DNA of 64,000 bases from SSF14 sp046331245 (GTDB taxonomy: Bacteria; Actinomycetota; Acidimicrobiia; Acidimicrobiales; Microtrichaceae), in assembly GCA_046331245.1 (NCBI GenBank), contig JAXLRH010000002.1, forward strand, positions 1 through 64,000, given 5' to 3'. This document shows positions 14,281 through 22,117 of this stretch, piece by piece (the stretch's first letter is position 1; each line of letters starts with the position of its first letter). A program made the position numbers and the translations under genes. The notes below the pieces were generated by a model. The model did not search any database. It was not told the origin of the DNA and was given only the letters and a program-made list of their open reading frames with translations.

Positions 14281-16049
14281 GACGTTCTCCGGACGCCGCG
14301 GTAGAAGGCCACGTTGCTCCTCGTGATGCGCGTGACGCCGGCGGACTCGATCGAGTCGTGGGCGAGGAACTCGGCGCTGAAGTTCTTGTTGGACTTCGCC
14401 GGTCTGCCCTCGTTTCGGCACCAGTCGGTGTAGGCGTTGTACAGGTCGCGTCCACCGATCTCGCCCTCGGGATCGAGCGTCAGTTCCTCGCCGATGAATC
14501 GGAGCAGCACGTCCTCGCTCGTGCGCCAGGCGTTCGTGGCGTTGTCGATGGCGGGGCAGTCCGGCATGCCGTTGCGGTACCAGCTGACCGCGCCGGCGAC
14601 GATCCACGCGAGCATGGCCTCGCGCTGGGTTCGTCCGGTCACGATGCGTTGGCGCAGGTGAGCGTCCTGCACTCGGTCGCCGGGCTCTGCCTTGTGCGCG
14701 GGCTTGTAGGTGAAGGGGAACGGCACGAGGCGGAGGCGGCGCCAAGCGGCGTGCTCGGTGGCGTTGACGAATGGCCGGTGGTTGGTGGCCACGATCAGCG
14801 TGTGGGTGGGCGTGAAGTCGTAGTAGTCGCCTCGCATGACGCGGGCCTTGATCCGGTCGCCACCGGTGAGCGACTTCAGTTGCTCCATGCGGAGCGATCC
14901 GCCCTCCTCGGTCTCAGAGATGAACACCACGCGTCGGCCCTGGAGGTCCGCCTTGATCGTCGGGTGCTCGTCGCGCGATGAGCGCATGATCAGCTGCGAG
15001 GCGGCGGGGCCGGCGTAGTCACCGAGCGCAGCGGCAACGCCCTCGAGGAGCGTCGACTTGCCGTTGGCGCCGCCTCCGTCGAGCACGGCGACGAGGTCCT
15101 CGTTCGTGTGTCCTGTGGCGGCGTAGCCGAGGAGCACGATGATCCAGTCGCGCACGTCATCGGCAACCACCTCGAGGAGCTGGTCGATGTCGGCGTGCTG
15201 GGCCTCTGGTCGATAGTCGACCGGTGCCAACTTGGTCAGGCGATCCTCGGGGTTGTGAGGCCAGAGCTTCCCGGTCTTCAGGTCGACGGTGCCGTTGGCG
15301 ACGTTCAGCACGTCGGGGTCGGCGTCGAAGTCGTCCGGTCGAGCGGTGATGCCGTCGATCCGTCGTGCGAGCGTGACGATGGCGTCGAGCCTGGCTCGGC
15401 TTCGGTAGAGGGCGACCTTCCGGACCTTGGTGCTGTCGATGCCGAGCTCGAACATCGACTTGCCGAGCTCGAGCACCCAGAGGCGGCACCTCTCGTGGAT
15501 CGCTTCGGTGGTGTCGGTCGCCCACCGTCGGCCGTCCCACTGCAGCCACCGGTTCTGAGCGGCGACGTAGAGGAAGTCGCCGCGGATCTCCCGTGCGAAC
15601 GCCTCGGCCATGTGCGCGTCGTCAATCGAGGGCGGCACGTGGTCGCGGCTCGCCAGCACGACCTCGAGCGCAGCGCTCGTGGCAGGGTCCTGAGTGAGCT
15701 TGTTCCCGGACGCTCGGTCGAGGAGTGCGATTCGCTGGATCGCGTCCTCGATCTCCTCCGGAGTGGCGGCTCCCGCACTGCGCGCCAGCTCGACGGCGGT
15801 TACCGCTGACGCGGTCGCCAGGTTGCGGTGCTCGCGCGCCTCCCGCTCCTCGTGGATGGCTTGCGCCTTCCCGGCCTCGATCTCGTCTGTCGACAGGTCG
15901 GCGGCGTGGATGTCCCGATCGACCACGCTCATGACGCGATCGGACGCGATGCGCCACTTGGCGACCGCCTGCTCCGCCTCGGTCACTCGATCGTCGAGGG
16001 TGACCGTGCCGAACATGTTCGGCATCGAGAACACCGTCGGCGCGCTCAT
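14277..16049 (-). CDS. Phage/plasmid SF3 helicase (D5/P4-type primase-helicase family)
   Basis: A 590-residue protein. The C-terminal half is an SF3 (D5-like) helicase: Walker A GGGANGKST at 325-333 (Lys331), Walker B region VVFISETEEG at 374-383, and sensor-1 TLIVATNHRP at 417-426. The middle (160-300) has the D5_N-like region with FLYVAAQNRWLQWDGRRW and DVLNVANGTVDLKTG. The N-terminal 140 residues are helical and charged, with no archaeo-eukaryotic primase motif, so priming may rely on the host. It should unwind DNA at the element's origin. It overlaps neighbours by 4 nt on both sides. Confidence 0.88.
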   Translation of the reverse strand: MSAPTVFSMPNMFGTVTLDDRVTEAEQAVAKWRIASDRVMSVVDRDIHAADLSTDEIEAGKAQAIHEEREAREHRNLATASAVTAVELARSAGAATPEEIEDAIQRIALLDRASGNKLTQDPATSAALEVVLASRDHVPPSIDDAHMAEAFAREIRGDFLYVAAQNRWLQWDGRRWATDTTEAIHERCRLWVLELGKSMFELGIDSTKVRKVALYRSRARLDAIVTLARRIDGITARPDDFDADPDVLNVANGTVDLKTGKLWPHNPEDRLTKLAPVDYRPEAQHADIDQLLEVVADDVRDWIIVLLGYAATGHTNEDLVAVLDGGGANGKSTLLEGVAAALGDYAGPAASQLIMRSSRDEHPTIKADLQGRRVVFISETEEGGSLRMEQLKSLTGGDRIKARVMRGDYYDFTPTHTLIVATNHRPFVNATEHAAWRRLRLVPFPFTYKPAHKAEPGDRVQDAHLRQRIVTGRTQREAMLAWIVAGAVSWYRNGMPDCPAIDNATNAWRTSEDVLLRFIGEELTLDPEGEIGGRDLYNAYTDWCRNEGRPAKSNKNFSAEFLAHDSIESAGVTRITRSNVAFYRGVRRTS

Positions 16050-16351
16050 GATTCACTGCCCGTCAGCACCGTGACCGCGGCGACGATCGCCCGCTCCACG
16101 GCGGCGAACGTCTGGTCATCGACCTTGCCGGCGATGAGGTCAGTGACTGCGGCGAGGTCGACGATCACGGACGTGGAACACGAGCCGGCGACGAGCTCCG
16201 TCTCGAGGTCGCGAACCCATCGCCGCGCTCGCGGCAGGCCGAGCGACTCGACCAGGGCGCCGGCGGCTCCGATGACGTCGCCGGGGAGCTGAGCGCGCCG
16301 CGCCGAGATGCGCTCACGGCCCTTCACGAACGTTCCGGGGTGGTCGGTCAT
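16046..16351 (-). CDS. Small hypothetical protein upstream of the helicase
   Basis: A 101-residue protein with a strong GAGGAGGG site. It contains KGRERISARRAQLPGDVIGAAGALVE by position 10-35, then helices rich in V and A. No motif is recognised. Its stop overlaps the helicase start by 4 nt, so it is co-translated with it and may assist replication or copy control. Confidence 0.6.
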   Translation of the reverse strand: MTDHPGTFVKGRERISARRAQLPGDVIGAAGALVESLGLPRARRWVRDLETELVAGSCSTSVIVDLAAVTDLIAGKVDDQTFAAVERAIVAAVTVLTGSES

Positions 16352-16508
16352 GCTGCCCTCCTCAGCTCGAGGAGAGGCCTCAGGAGGGCCTCGAGGAACT
16401 CGCCGTCAGGGCGTCGGGTGGTACTGTGGGGGCCAGTTGCGGCGGTCTGATGAGCGCTTGCACGGAGGCCGGGGGTGAGCACCCGGCCTTCGTCGCGCTT
16501 CACCTCAT
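16352..16508. other. Intergenic region with a hairpin
   Basis: A 157-bp gap in the minus-strand series. AGGCCGGG and CCCGGCCT (16466-16489) form an 8-bp stem with an 8-nt loop, which may end the transcript of the gene at 16509-16760. The remainder should hold the promoter for the helicase operon. Confidence 0.35.
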
Positions 16509-16760
16509 TCACGCCGCCTTCGATCGACGGCGGGCCTGAGCGGACTTCAGCGCGAGGCGAGCGAAGTGAGCCGACCGGAGCGACTGAGCGCGTCGGGCGC
16601 GCTCGAGCGGATCGAGCGTGCCATCGGGGTCGACCTCGGTCTCGAACTTGCCGAGCATGGCCTGGCGGGCGGGCGCTGTTCGCGCCGAAGGGTCAGTCGT
16701 GTTCGCCCAACTCGTGTGGGCTGCGATGCGTGCACGAAGCACGCGCTCCGATTCGGTCAT
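16509..16760 (-). CDS. Small basic hypothetical protein of the element
   Basis: An 83-residue protein, MTESERVLRARIAAHTSWAN..., ending in a very basic tail (ALKSAQARRRSKAA). The pattern 'RIAAHTSWANT.DPSART.PAR.A...KFE..VDPDG.L...ERA.RA..LR.AHFARLALKSAQ.RR' is the kind seen in small proteins of actinobacterial integrative elements and phages, but no function is assigned to them. The start at 16760 is preferred over 16781 because a GGAGGGG site lies upstream of it. Confidence 0.6.
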   Translation of the reverse strand: MTESERVLRARIAAHTSWANTTDPSARTAPARQAMLGKFETEVDPDGTLDPLERARRAQSLRSAHFARLALKSAQARRRSKAA

Positions 16761-16847
16761 GGACACAGCAGGCCCCTCCATGGGGTTCCGTGCTGCGCCA
16801 CAGCGACTTTTCGGGCCAACTCCCGAGCGATCGGTTAGAGCACAACG

Positions 16848-17228
16848 TTACACGACCTCGGGCCCTGGCCCGTCGATGGAGTATCCGCAGCCGGCATTGC
16901 ACCGGTGACACCACGCGAACGGAAGCGTGCTGAGTACTCCGGCGACGCTCGCCGATAGCGTCGCCTTGTCGGCCGACGCGTCGACGAAACATGCAATGCC
17001 CCAGGCGGGTCGGGAGCTAAGCAGAAGAACGGGATCCGGATCCTCGAGCGGATCCGTGTTCCATCTGGACCTCCCGCATTGCAGCGCAGCAGTCCCGTCA
17101 GGAGCGCGACGTATTTCGCCGAGCCTCCGATGGCATTCAGAACATCTCAGGCGCCCGATGATGGGAAGCGTGGACCACTGATCGAGGATCGCCCAAAGCG
17201 TCACAGCGCCGGACTCGTTCGATGTCAC
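16848..17228 (-). CDS. Zinc-ribbon-like protein, translationally coupled to the integrase
   Basis: A 126-residue protein starting at GTG, whose first base pairs overlap the integrase stop (GTGA, 17225-17228). It has CSECHRR (29-35), a lone Cys at 51, and CHRCNAGC (107-114), a probable two-half zinc ribbon, plus a middle segment of alternating strands. Proteins placed right after an integrase often act in excision or regulation, but this one is not of a known excisionase family. It is easily missed because a longer unrelated frame covers it. Confidence 0.55.
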   Translation of the reverse strand: MTSNESGAVTLWAILDQWSTLPIIGRLRCSECHRRLGEIRRAPDGTAALQCGRSRWNTDPLEDPDPVLLLSSRPAWGIACFVDASADKATLSASVAGVLSTLPFAWCHRCNAGCGYSIDGPGPEVV

Positions 17229-18121
17229 TTCAGCCGGTCCACGGGAGAGAGGGAGCGGTGAGCGTCGCGGGCGCGGTCGGCAGCGGCAACACGTCCGTAG
17301 CGCCGCACCATCTCCGGCGAGGACCATCCGGCCAGCATCATGAGGTCGCCCTCCTGGCCGCCGGCGCTGAGCCACGCGTGAGCGAAGGTGTGGCGGAACA
17401 GGTGCGGGTGCAGGCCCTCGATCCCCGCCGCGAGGCCGCGCTTCTTCACGATCTGCGAGACCCCGCTCGAGGTCAGCGGCCCGGTGCGACCGAGCCACAT
17501 CGCCGCGGCCTTCGTGTGCGAGTGAGCCCGTCGGCTCCGGAGGTACTTGTTCAGCGCGTCGAGGGTGCGGTCGCCGATGGCGACGGTGCGGGTCTTGTTG
17601 CCCTTGCCTGTGACGGAGAGGGTTCGGTACTCGCGATTGAAGGCGTCGACCTCGAGGCCGTGGACCTCGCCGAGTCGGCAGCCGGTGTCGGCGAACACCA
17701 TGAGCATGGCGAGGTCGCGGCGTTCGTCGACGCCGCGGCCCTTGCATGCGGCGAACAGCGCCTCGAGCTCCTCGGCGCCGAGGATCGGCGGGGGCACGTC
17801 GGGCACGACCGGGGCGAGCATGCGGGCGAGCGGCGAGGCGTCGATCTCTTCCTCGGCGGCGAGCCAGTTGAAGAACGCTCGGAGGTTCCGGAAGTGCAGC
17901 GCCACCGTGCCGGGCCCGACCTCGCTCTGCAGGTGGATGAGGAAGGCGTTGATCTCCCGCTTCGTGACGCTGCCGACCGTCGTTGGCTTGCCCTCGGCGG
18001 CGAGCCACTTCCCGAGCCGGACGATCGTCTGCCGGTAGAGCTCGCGGGTTCGATCTGAGCGGCGGCGCGCCCGCTGGTGGTCGAGGAAGTCGGCGAGCGC
18101 GGCGTCGAGCGGCAGATCCAT
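17225..18121 (-). CDS. Tyrosine recombinase (site-specific integrase)
   Basis: A 298-residue protein with an N-terminal SAM-like core-binding domain (5-95) and a C-terminal catalytic domain. Catalytic residues are visible: Arg149 (GCRLGEVHG), Lys about 174 (GKGNKTR), His240-x-x-Arg243 (HPHLFRH), Trp266 (AGW) and the nucleophile Tyr275 (MVRRYGRV). It should integrate and excise the element at the 44-bp tRNA-Met repeat, which lies 94 nt upstream. It reads in the same direction as the tRNA, so tRNA transcription may read into it. The ATG at 18121 is chosen because longer reading runs into att DNA. Confidence 0.93.
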   Translation of the reverse strand: MDLPLDAALADFLDHQRARRRSDRTRELYRQTIVRLGKWLAAEGKPTTVGSVTKREINAFLIHLQSEVGPGTVALHFRNLRAFFNWLAAEEEIDASPLARMLAPVVPDVPPPILGAEELEALFAACKGRGVDERRDLAMLMVFADTGCRLGEVHGLEVDAFNREYRTLSVTGKGNKTRTVAIGDRTLDALNKYLRSRRAHSHTKAAAMWLGRTGPLTSSGVSQIVKKRGLAAGIEGLHPHLFRHTFAHAWLSAGGQEGDLMMLAGWSSPEMVRRYGRVAAADRARDAHRSLSPVDRLK

Positions 18122-18214
18122 GCCGGACACCCTAGTCGAATAGATTGCTCTACAAGCGTTGTGCTCTGTCGATCCGGGCGCTACATTGCCGGAGGACACC
18201 GGAATATCGGGCTT

Positions 18215-18258
18215 CGTGGGGCCGGCGGGGATCGAACCCGCGACCAAGCGATTATGAG
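18215..18258. repeat. 44-bp att repeat (right copy), inside tRNA-Met
   Basis: Identical to 8569-8612. It spans the tRNA from the anticodon loop through the 3' end plus two bases, so the element restored an intact tRNA on this side. Confidence 0.9.
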
Positions 18259-18290
18259 TCGCCTGCTCTGACCGACTGAGCTACAGCCCC
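18217..18290 (-). tRNA. tRNA-Met (anticodon CAT), integration target
   Basis: The cloverleaf is complete on the minus strand: acceptor GGGGCTG/CGGCCCC (one T-G pair), D-arm GCTC...GAGC, anticodon arm GGCGA-CTCATAA-TCGCT with CAT, and T-arm GCGGG-TTCGATC-CCCGC. An elongator Met or lysidine-modified Ile2 tRNA cannot be told apart by anticodon alone. Its 3' 42 nt belong to the att repeat. Confidence 0.93.
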
Positions 18291-18336
18291 GAGGCCCGGC
18301 AGCCTACCGGCGGCGCTCGTTGCTAACCTTCGAGGC

Positions 18337-18612
18337 GTGAGCGAGCCCCCCTCGGTACAGACGATTCCCGATACGGATCGCATCCTCGACCTCGAGACGA
18401 TCCTCGAGGAGACGCCGCCGGAGGAGTGTGCCCACATCGTCCGGCGTGCCGGCGCACTCGGCGCGGGAGCGCTCGTCACCGCTGCAGCGGAGGCCGGCAT
18501 GGAGGTCGAAGCCCTCTGCGGCTACCGATGGGTGCCCAAGGGCCACGCGCCCGACAACCTCCCGGCGTGCATCCGTTGCGTCGAGGTGTGGCAGTCCCTC
18601 ACGTCGAAGTGA
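18337..18612 (+). CDS. DUF3039 family protein
   Basis: A 91-residue protein starting at GTG. The C-terminal part (ALCGYRWVPKGHAPDNLPACIRCVEVW) is the DUF3039 signature, with a CxxC-type zinc site formed by the Cys in ALCGY and the pair in CIRC. The family is found in Actinobacteria and has no assigned function. The next gene starts at a GTG overlapping its stop (GTGA, 18609-18612). Confidence 0.8.
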   Translation: MSEPPSVQTIPDTDRILDLETILEETPPEECAHIVRRAGALGAGALVTAAAEAGMEVEALCGYRWVPKGHAPDNLPACIRCVEVWQSLTSK

Positions 18613-19220
18613 CCACCCGCCACCGGGTCGCTCGTCGAGCGCTCGCCCTCAGCGCCGTCGCGCTCCTCCTCCCCACCGCGTGCGGACTCCTCGGCAGCGG
18701 CAAGTCCGTCGTCCTGTTCGGCGACTCGCTCACGCTGCTCGTCACCCCCGGCGTCGTGAAGGCGGCCGGCTCGGACTTCGACGTCACGAGCACCGCGACC
18801 TGGGGACTCCGCATCGACGAGGAGCTCGATCCGGCGGCGAAGGTCGCTGGCTCCGACCCCGACCAGGTCGTCGTGAACCTCGGCACCAACAACGTGCTGC
18901 AACGACACGACACCACCGCCTCCATCGAGGACCTCAAGGCGCTGGTCGACACGTTCACCGACGTGCGATGCGTCCACCTCGTCACGATCAACGAGCAGAT
19001 CAACCGGCTCGGCGAGGATTTCCACTCCGAGGCGGCGGCCATCAACTCGGCGATTCGCGAGATCGCGGCGCGACGCCTCGACACCGACGTGATCGACTGG
19101 AACCAGATCGTCATCGACCACGCGGCGGACAACATCATGAGCGAGGACACCGTTCACCCGAACGCCGCCGGCGTCGCACTCCTCGCCGACGCCTATCTGA
19201 CCGCCATCCGGCGCTGCTGA
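18609..19220 (+). CDS. SGNH/GDSL hydrolase, probable lipoprotein
   Basis: A 203-residue protein. The N-terminus is a signal peptide (RHRVARRALALSAVALLL) with a possible lipobox ending at Cys25 (LLPTAC). The SGNH blocks follow: FGDSLT (37-42, Ser40), GTNN in block III, and DTVHPN with the catalytic Asp/His near the end. It is an exported esterase/lipase-type hydrolase of unknown substrate. The GTG start overlaps the DUF3039 stop by 4 nt, so both are made from one message. Confidence 0.8.
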   Translation: MTTRHRVARRALALSAVALLLPTACGLLGSGKSVVLFGDSLTLLVTPGVVKAAGSDFDVTSTATWGLRIDEELDPAAKVAGSDPDQVVVNLGTNNVLQRHDTTASIEDLKALVDTFTDVRCVHLVTINEQINRLGEDFHSEAAAINSAIREIAARRLDTDVIDWNQIVIDHAADNIMSEDTVHPNAAGVALLADAYLTAIRRC

Positions 19221-19260
19221 CCCATCGCACCACCGACACGCGTGAGCGCGCCGGCGACCG

Positions 19261-21024
19261 TCAGCCTCCCTTGGCGGCCTCCGCCGCGGCGACCCGCTGC
19301 AACGCCTCGTCGCGCGCCGCACGGGAGCACTCGTTGACCGATCGCTGCAGCGCCTCGTAGGTCTGCCCGATCGCCGCCCACTCCGGCTTGTACTGGATGA
19401 CCGATTCGGTGAGCAGGCCGGGGTCGGCCTTGATCGCGTCGCAGGCCCGCGTGGCCTCCGCCGTGAACGCTGCCGCGTACGCCGAGGCCACCTCCGGCGC
19501 CACCGAGGTGGTGGGAGCGGGCGCCGTGGTCGACGCCGTCGACGAGCCACCCGGCTTCGTCGTGGTCGCACCCGCCGCCGTCGTGGTGGTCGCACCTGCG
19601 GCCGTGGTCGCGCCAGCGGCGAGCGTCGTCGTGGTCTTCACACCCTTGCCCGCCTTCACCGGCTCCACGACGTCGTCGTTGCCCTTCAGGAAGTAGAAGG
19701 CGGCGCCGGCCAACACCGCGACACCGAGGATGCCGAGCAGCAGGGGCAGCTTCGACTTCGGCGCGCTGGCCGTCTGCGTCCTCGCTCCCACGACTCCGGC
19801 CGGCGGGGTGGACGACGAGCCCGAGGAGCCCCCCGAGTCCTTCTTCCGCGATCGCTTCTCCTTGCCGCCGTCCTTCGCCGCCGGCGCGGGCGCGGGCGTG
19901 AACGCGTCGGTCCCCGGCGCGAACGCGTCGGCTCCCGGCGCGAACGCATCCGTCACGGCAGCACCGGCAGCACCGGCGGCTCCTGCAGCGGCGGCCGCCG
20001 CAGCCGCCTCGTTCTTCGCCGCTCGCCCGCGGCCGCGACGAGTGGTGGGGACCACCACCGGCTCCTCGGGCAGCGTGAACAGATCGACCTTCGACACCGG
20101 CTTCTTGGCGCCCGCCTCCGAGCCGCCGAAGAGCGTGGTGCCCCCGCTGGTGGGCGGGCCCGATGCCGCACCCGTGCCGGCGAACGGCGACGGTGCGGCG
20201 GGCGCTGCCGGTGCGGGCGGAACCGGGGCGGACGGCGCCGCCGGAGCTGCAGGGGTTGCCGAAGCGGGCGTCGCGGCGGCGGGAGCCGGCGGAATCGGCC
20301 CACCCGTACCGGCGCCCGCGCTCGCAGCGACCGAGTCGGCGCCGAACAGCGGCTGGTTGTTGGTCGGGTTGTAGCTCGGACCCCCAGCGGGAACCGCAGG
20401 CGCGGCGGCTGCGGGTGCGGCACCTGCGGGTGCGGCCGGCTTGGACTCGCTGCCTGCGTCGAGCGGGGCGAACGCCGGAAGGCCGCTGCCGTCCTGTGCC
20501 GGGCGGGCACCGAACGGGCTCGCTGCCGGAGTCGGCGTCTCGGCGGCGTCGGAGGACATCGGTTCGAACACCGGCAACGGCGTGGCCGGCGGAGTCGGCA
20601 CCGCAGTGGGAGGTGCGGTCACCGCCGGAGCAGGCGGCACCGGCGTGGGCGCGGGTGACGAGGCAGCGGCCGAGCTTCCGGTGGTCGCAGCATCGTCGGG
20701 AGCGAACAGATCGGGCCCCGATCCGGCGACACCCGAATCGTCGTTGTCGCCGAAGCCCGAGGTCCACATGAAGTCCGCGAGCGCACCGTCGCCCTCGTCG
20801 GACGTGCCGGCAGCCTCGGCGGCCGCCTGGTCGAACGCACCCGAGCCGACCGGCGTCGCCGTGCCACCCGAGCTCAGCGACGCGTTCGCGCCGCTGTCGG
20901 CGAAGGGATCGGCCGCCGTCTCGCCCGGAATGGGCTGCGTCGACTGCGACCACCGCTCCCCGTCCCAGTAGCGATACTGGCGCGCATCCCTCGGGTCGAC
21001 GTACCAACCGGCTTGCGCTGCCAT
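19261..21024 (-). CDS. DUF2510 domain protein with a disordered linker and one transmembrane helix
   Basis: A 587-residue protein. Residues 5-29 form a DUF2510 module (AGWYVDPRDARQYRYWDGERW), common in actinobacterial membrane proteins. Residues 35-420 are Ala/Pro-rich low complexity, with a basic patch RRGRGRAAKNE. One transmembrane helix (LPLLLGILGVAVLAGAAFYF) is followed by a Thr-rich extracellular spacer and a C-terminal helical domain (YAAAFTAEATRACDAIKADPG...) with two cysteines. It is probably an envelope protein with an extracellular helical domain. Its function is unknown. Confidence 0.75.
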   Translation of the reverse strand: MAAQAGWYVDPRDARQYRYWDGERWSQSTQPIPGETAADPFADSGANASLSSGGTATPVGSGAFDQAAAEAAGTSDEGDGALADFMWTSGFGDNDDSGVAGSGPDLFAPDDAATTGSSAAASSPAPTPVPPAPAVTAPPTAVPTPPATPLPVFEPMSSDAAETPTPAASPFGARPAQDGSGLPAFAPLDAGSESKPAAPAGAAPAAAAPAVPAGGPSYNPTNNQPLFGADSVAASAGAGTGGPIPPAPAAATPASATPAAPAAPSAPVPPAPAAPAAPSPFAGTGAASGPPTSGGTTLFGGSEAGAKKPVSKVDLFTLPEEPVVVPTTRRGRGRAAKNEAAAAAAAAGAAGAAGAAVTDAFAPGADAFAPGTDAFTPAPAPAAKDGGKEKRSRKKDSGGSSGSSSTPPAGVVGARTQTASAPKSKLPLLLGILGVAVLAGAAFYFLKGNDDVVEPVKAGKGVKTTTTLAAGATTAAGATTTTAAGATTTKPGGSSTASTTAPAPTTSVAPEVASAYAAAFTAEATRACDAIKADPGLLTESVIQYKPEWAAIGQTYEALQRSVNECSRAARDEALQRVAAAEAAKGG

Positions 21025-21135
21025 GTTCTTCCCCCGTGGATCCCTGAACCGACTACCGGGGACCGAGGGTACTGGCTGACGGATCGCTCGTCACCCATCC
21101 AACGGCCGCCGATGACCCGATCCGCAGCCGCCGAC

Positions 21136-21480
21136 TCAGCCACGCTCCTGTTCCCGCTGGATCGTCTCGGCCATGCGCTTGATGCGGCGAAGCCTCGCGT
21201 CCCACGTCGACCCGACCGACGAGAGCTGCGCGACGGCACGAGCCAGCTGCACCTCGTCCACGTCGTACCGCATCTCCCGACCGACCGGGGTGGGGTGCAC
21301 CAGGCCGACGCGGTCGAGCACGGCGAGGTGCTTCGCGACGGCCTGGCGGGTCACCGGCAGATGCTCGCTCAGGCTCGTCGCCGTGCCGTTGCCGGCTACG
21401 AGCAGCAGGTCGAGCAGCCGGCGCCGCGTGGGGTCGCCGATCGCCGACCACAGATCGTCGTCGATCGTGGCCGTCGTCAT
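21136..21480 (-). CDS. ArsR-family transcriptional regulator
   Basis: A 114-residue winged-helix protein: LWSAIGDPTRRRLLDLLL at 10-27, and the recognition helix in TSLSEHLPVTRQAVAKHLAVLDRVGLV (35-61), then the wing (REMRYDV). No metal-binding cysteines are present. ArsR proteins of this type are usually paired with an SRPBCC/AHSA1 protein. Here the SRPBCC gene lies upstream with a 4-nt overlap (21477-21480). The likely operators are the GCAAC palindromes at 21995-22054. Confidence 0.88.
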   Translation of the reverse strand: MTTATIDDDLWSAIGDPTRRRLLDLLLVAGNGTATSLSEHLPVTRQAVAKHLAVLDRVGLVHPTPVGREMRYDVDEVQLARAVAQLSSVGSTWDARLRRIKRMAETIQREQERG

Positions 21481-21953
21481 CGCGGCGATGCGGCGGAAGC
21501 GACGTCTGCGAGCAACGGCAGATGGGTGTCCCAGCCATCGCAGTGCTGGTGGTAGGCCTGCTCGAGCACCGCCGCATCCCAGCCCATCTCGCGGAACCCG
21601 CTCTCGACCACGCGCAGGAGCGTTCCCGAGCCCGACGGCGTCAGCTCGAAGGTCACCAGCAGCGAGTTGTCGGGCGTCGGCAGGGCACGATCGGGGCTGA
21701 TCCACCGGAAGGCGAAGCGACGAGGCCGATCGGCGACGACGACGGAGATGGCCTCGACCAGCTGCTCGCCGGACTCCTCGCTCGTCCACACCAGCTCGCC
21801 CGTCGACCCGACGACCGCCTCGATGCCGGTCTCCGCGCCCCACCACTCCCGGATGTGATCCGGCCGGCTGATGACGTCGAACACCACCTCGGGGGTCGCG
21901 TCGATGTGGAGCTCCCGCTCGATGCTCCCGAACTCCGTCAGGGTCTCACTCAT
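21477..21953 (-). CDS. SRPBCC (AHSA1-like) domain protein
   Basis: A 158-residue START/Bet v1-like protein: IERELHIDATPEVVFDVISRPDHIREWWG (11-39) is the typical AHSA1 opening, and LLRVVESGFREMGWDAAVLEQAYHQHCDGWDTHLPLL the C-terminal helix. These bind hydrophobic ligands or act with Hsp90-like partners in eukaryotes. In bacteria their ligands are mostly unknown. It is transcribed first in the SRPBCC-ArsR operon. The ATG at 21953 is preferred; the upstream 30 codons overlap the operator region. Confidence 0.88.
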   Translation of the reverse strand: MSETLTEFGSIERELHIDATPEVVFDVISRPDHIREWWGAETGIEAVVGSTGELVWTSEESGEQLVEAISVVVADRPRRFAFRWISPDRALPTPDNSLLVTFELTPSGSGTLLRVVESGFREMGWDAAVLEQAYHQHCDGWDTHLPLLADVASAASPR

Positions 21954-21994
21954 TGCCGTGTCCTCTCTCGTGCGGCACCCTCGCCGCCGCATTC

Positions 21995-22054
21995 GCAACT
22001 GTTGGTTGCACGTCAACGTACAACGGCTGAACCCACTACGCAACCATTTGTTGC
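21995..22054. promoter_or_regulatory. Two palindromic operators, probable ArsR sites
   Basis: GCAAC-TGTTG-GTTGC at 21995-22009 and GCAAC-CATTT-GTTGC at 22040-22054 have identical 5-bp arms and 5-bp spacers, centres 45 bp apart, and both continue CAC/ACGT on the right. They lie between the SRPBCC-ArsR operon and the divergent GNAT gene, so ArsR probably represses its own operon and perhaps the GNAT gene. Confidence 0.65.
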
Positions 22055-22117
22055 ACGTTCGCCACTCGTGACCATCGACTCTGGTCGTCGAGGGCCTCCG
22101 AGTCGTTGAATCGAGTC

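Larger units (their letters stand above)
8569..18258. mobile_element. Integrative element inserted in tRNA-Met (about 9.7 kb)
   Basis: It is bounded by the perfect 44-bp repeats. The gene next to the intact tRNA is a tyrosine integrase (17225-18121). Inside, on the minus strand, lie a zinc-ribbon protein, small unknowns, an SF3 helicase with an iteron cluster, a tape-measure-like protein and a membrane protein; one plus-strand gene sits at the far end. No capsid, portal, terminase, lysis or conjugation gene is seen. The set resembles a phage satellite or a plasmid-like integrative element rather than a full prophage. Confidence 0.85.

Noticed and set aside
19261..21024. Internal Ala/Pro repeats as a mobile repeat
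   Set aside because: They are low-complexity coding sequence of the DUF2510 protein, without a repeated DNA unit of fixed length.
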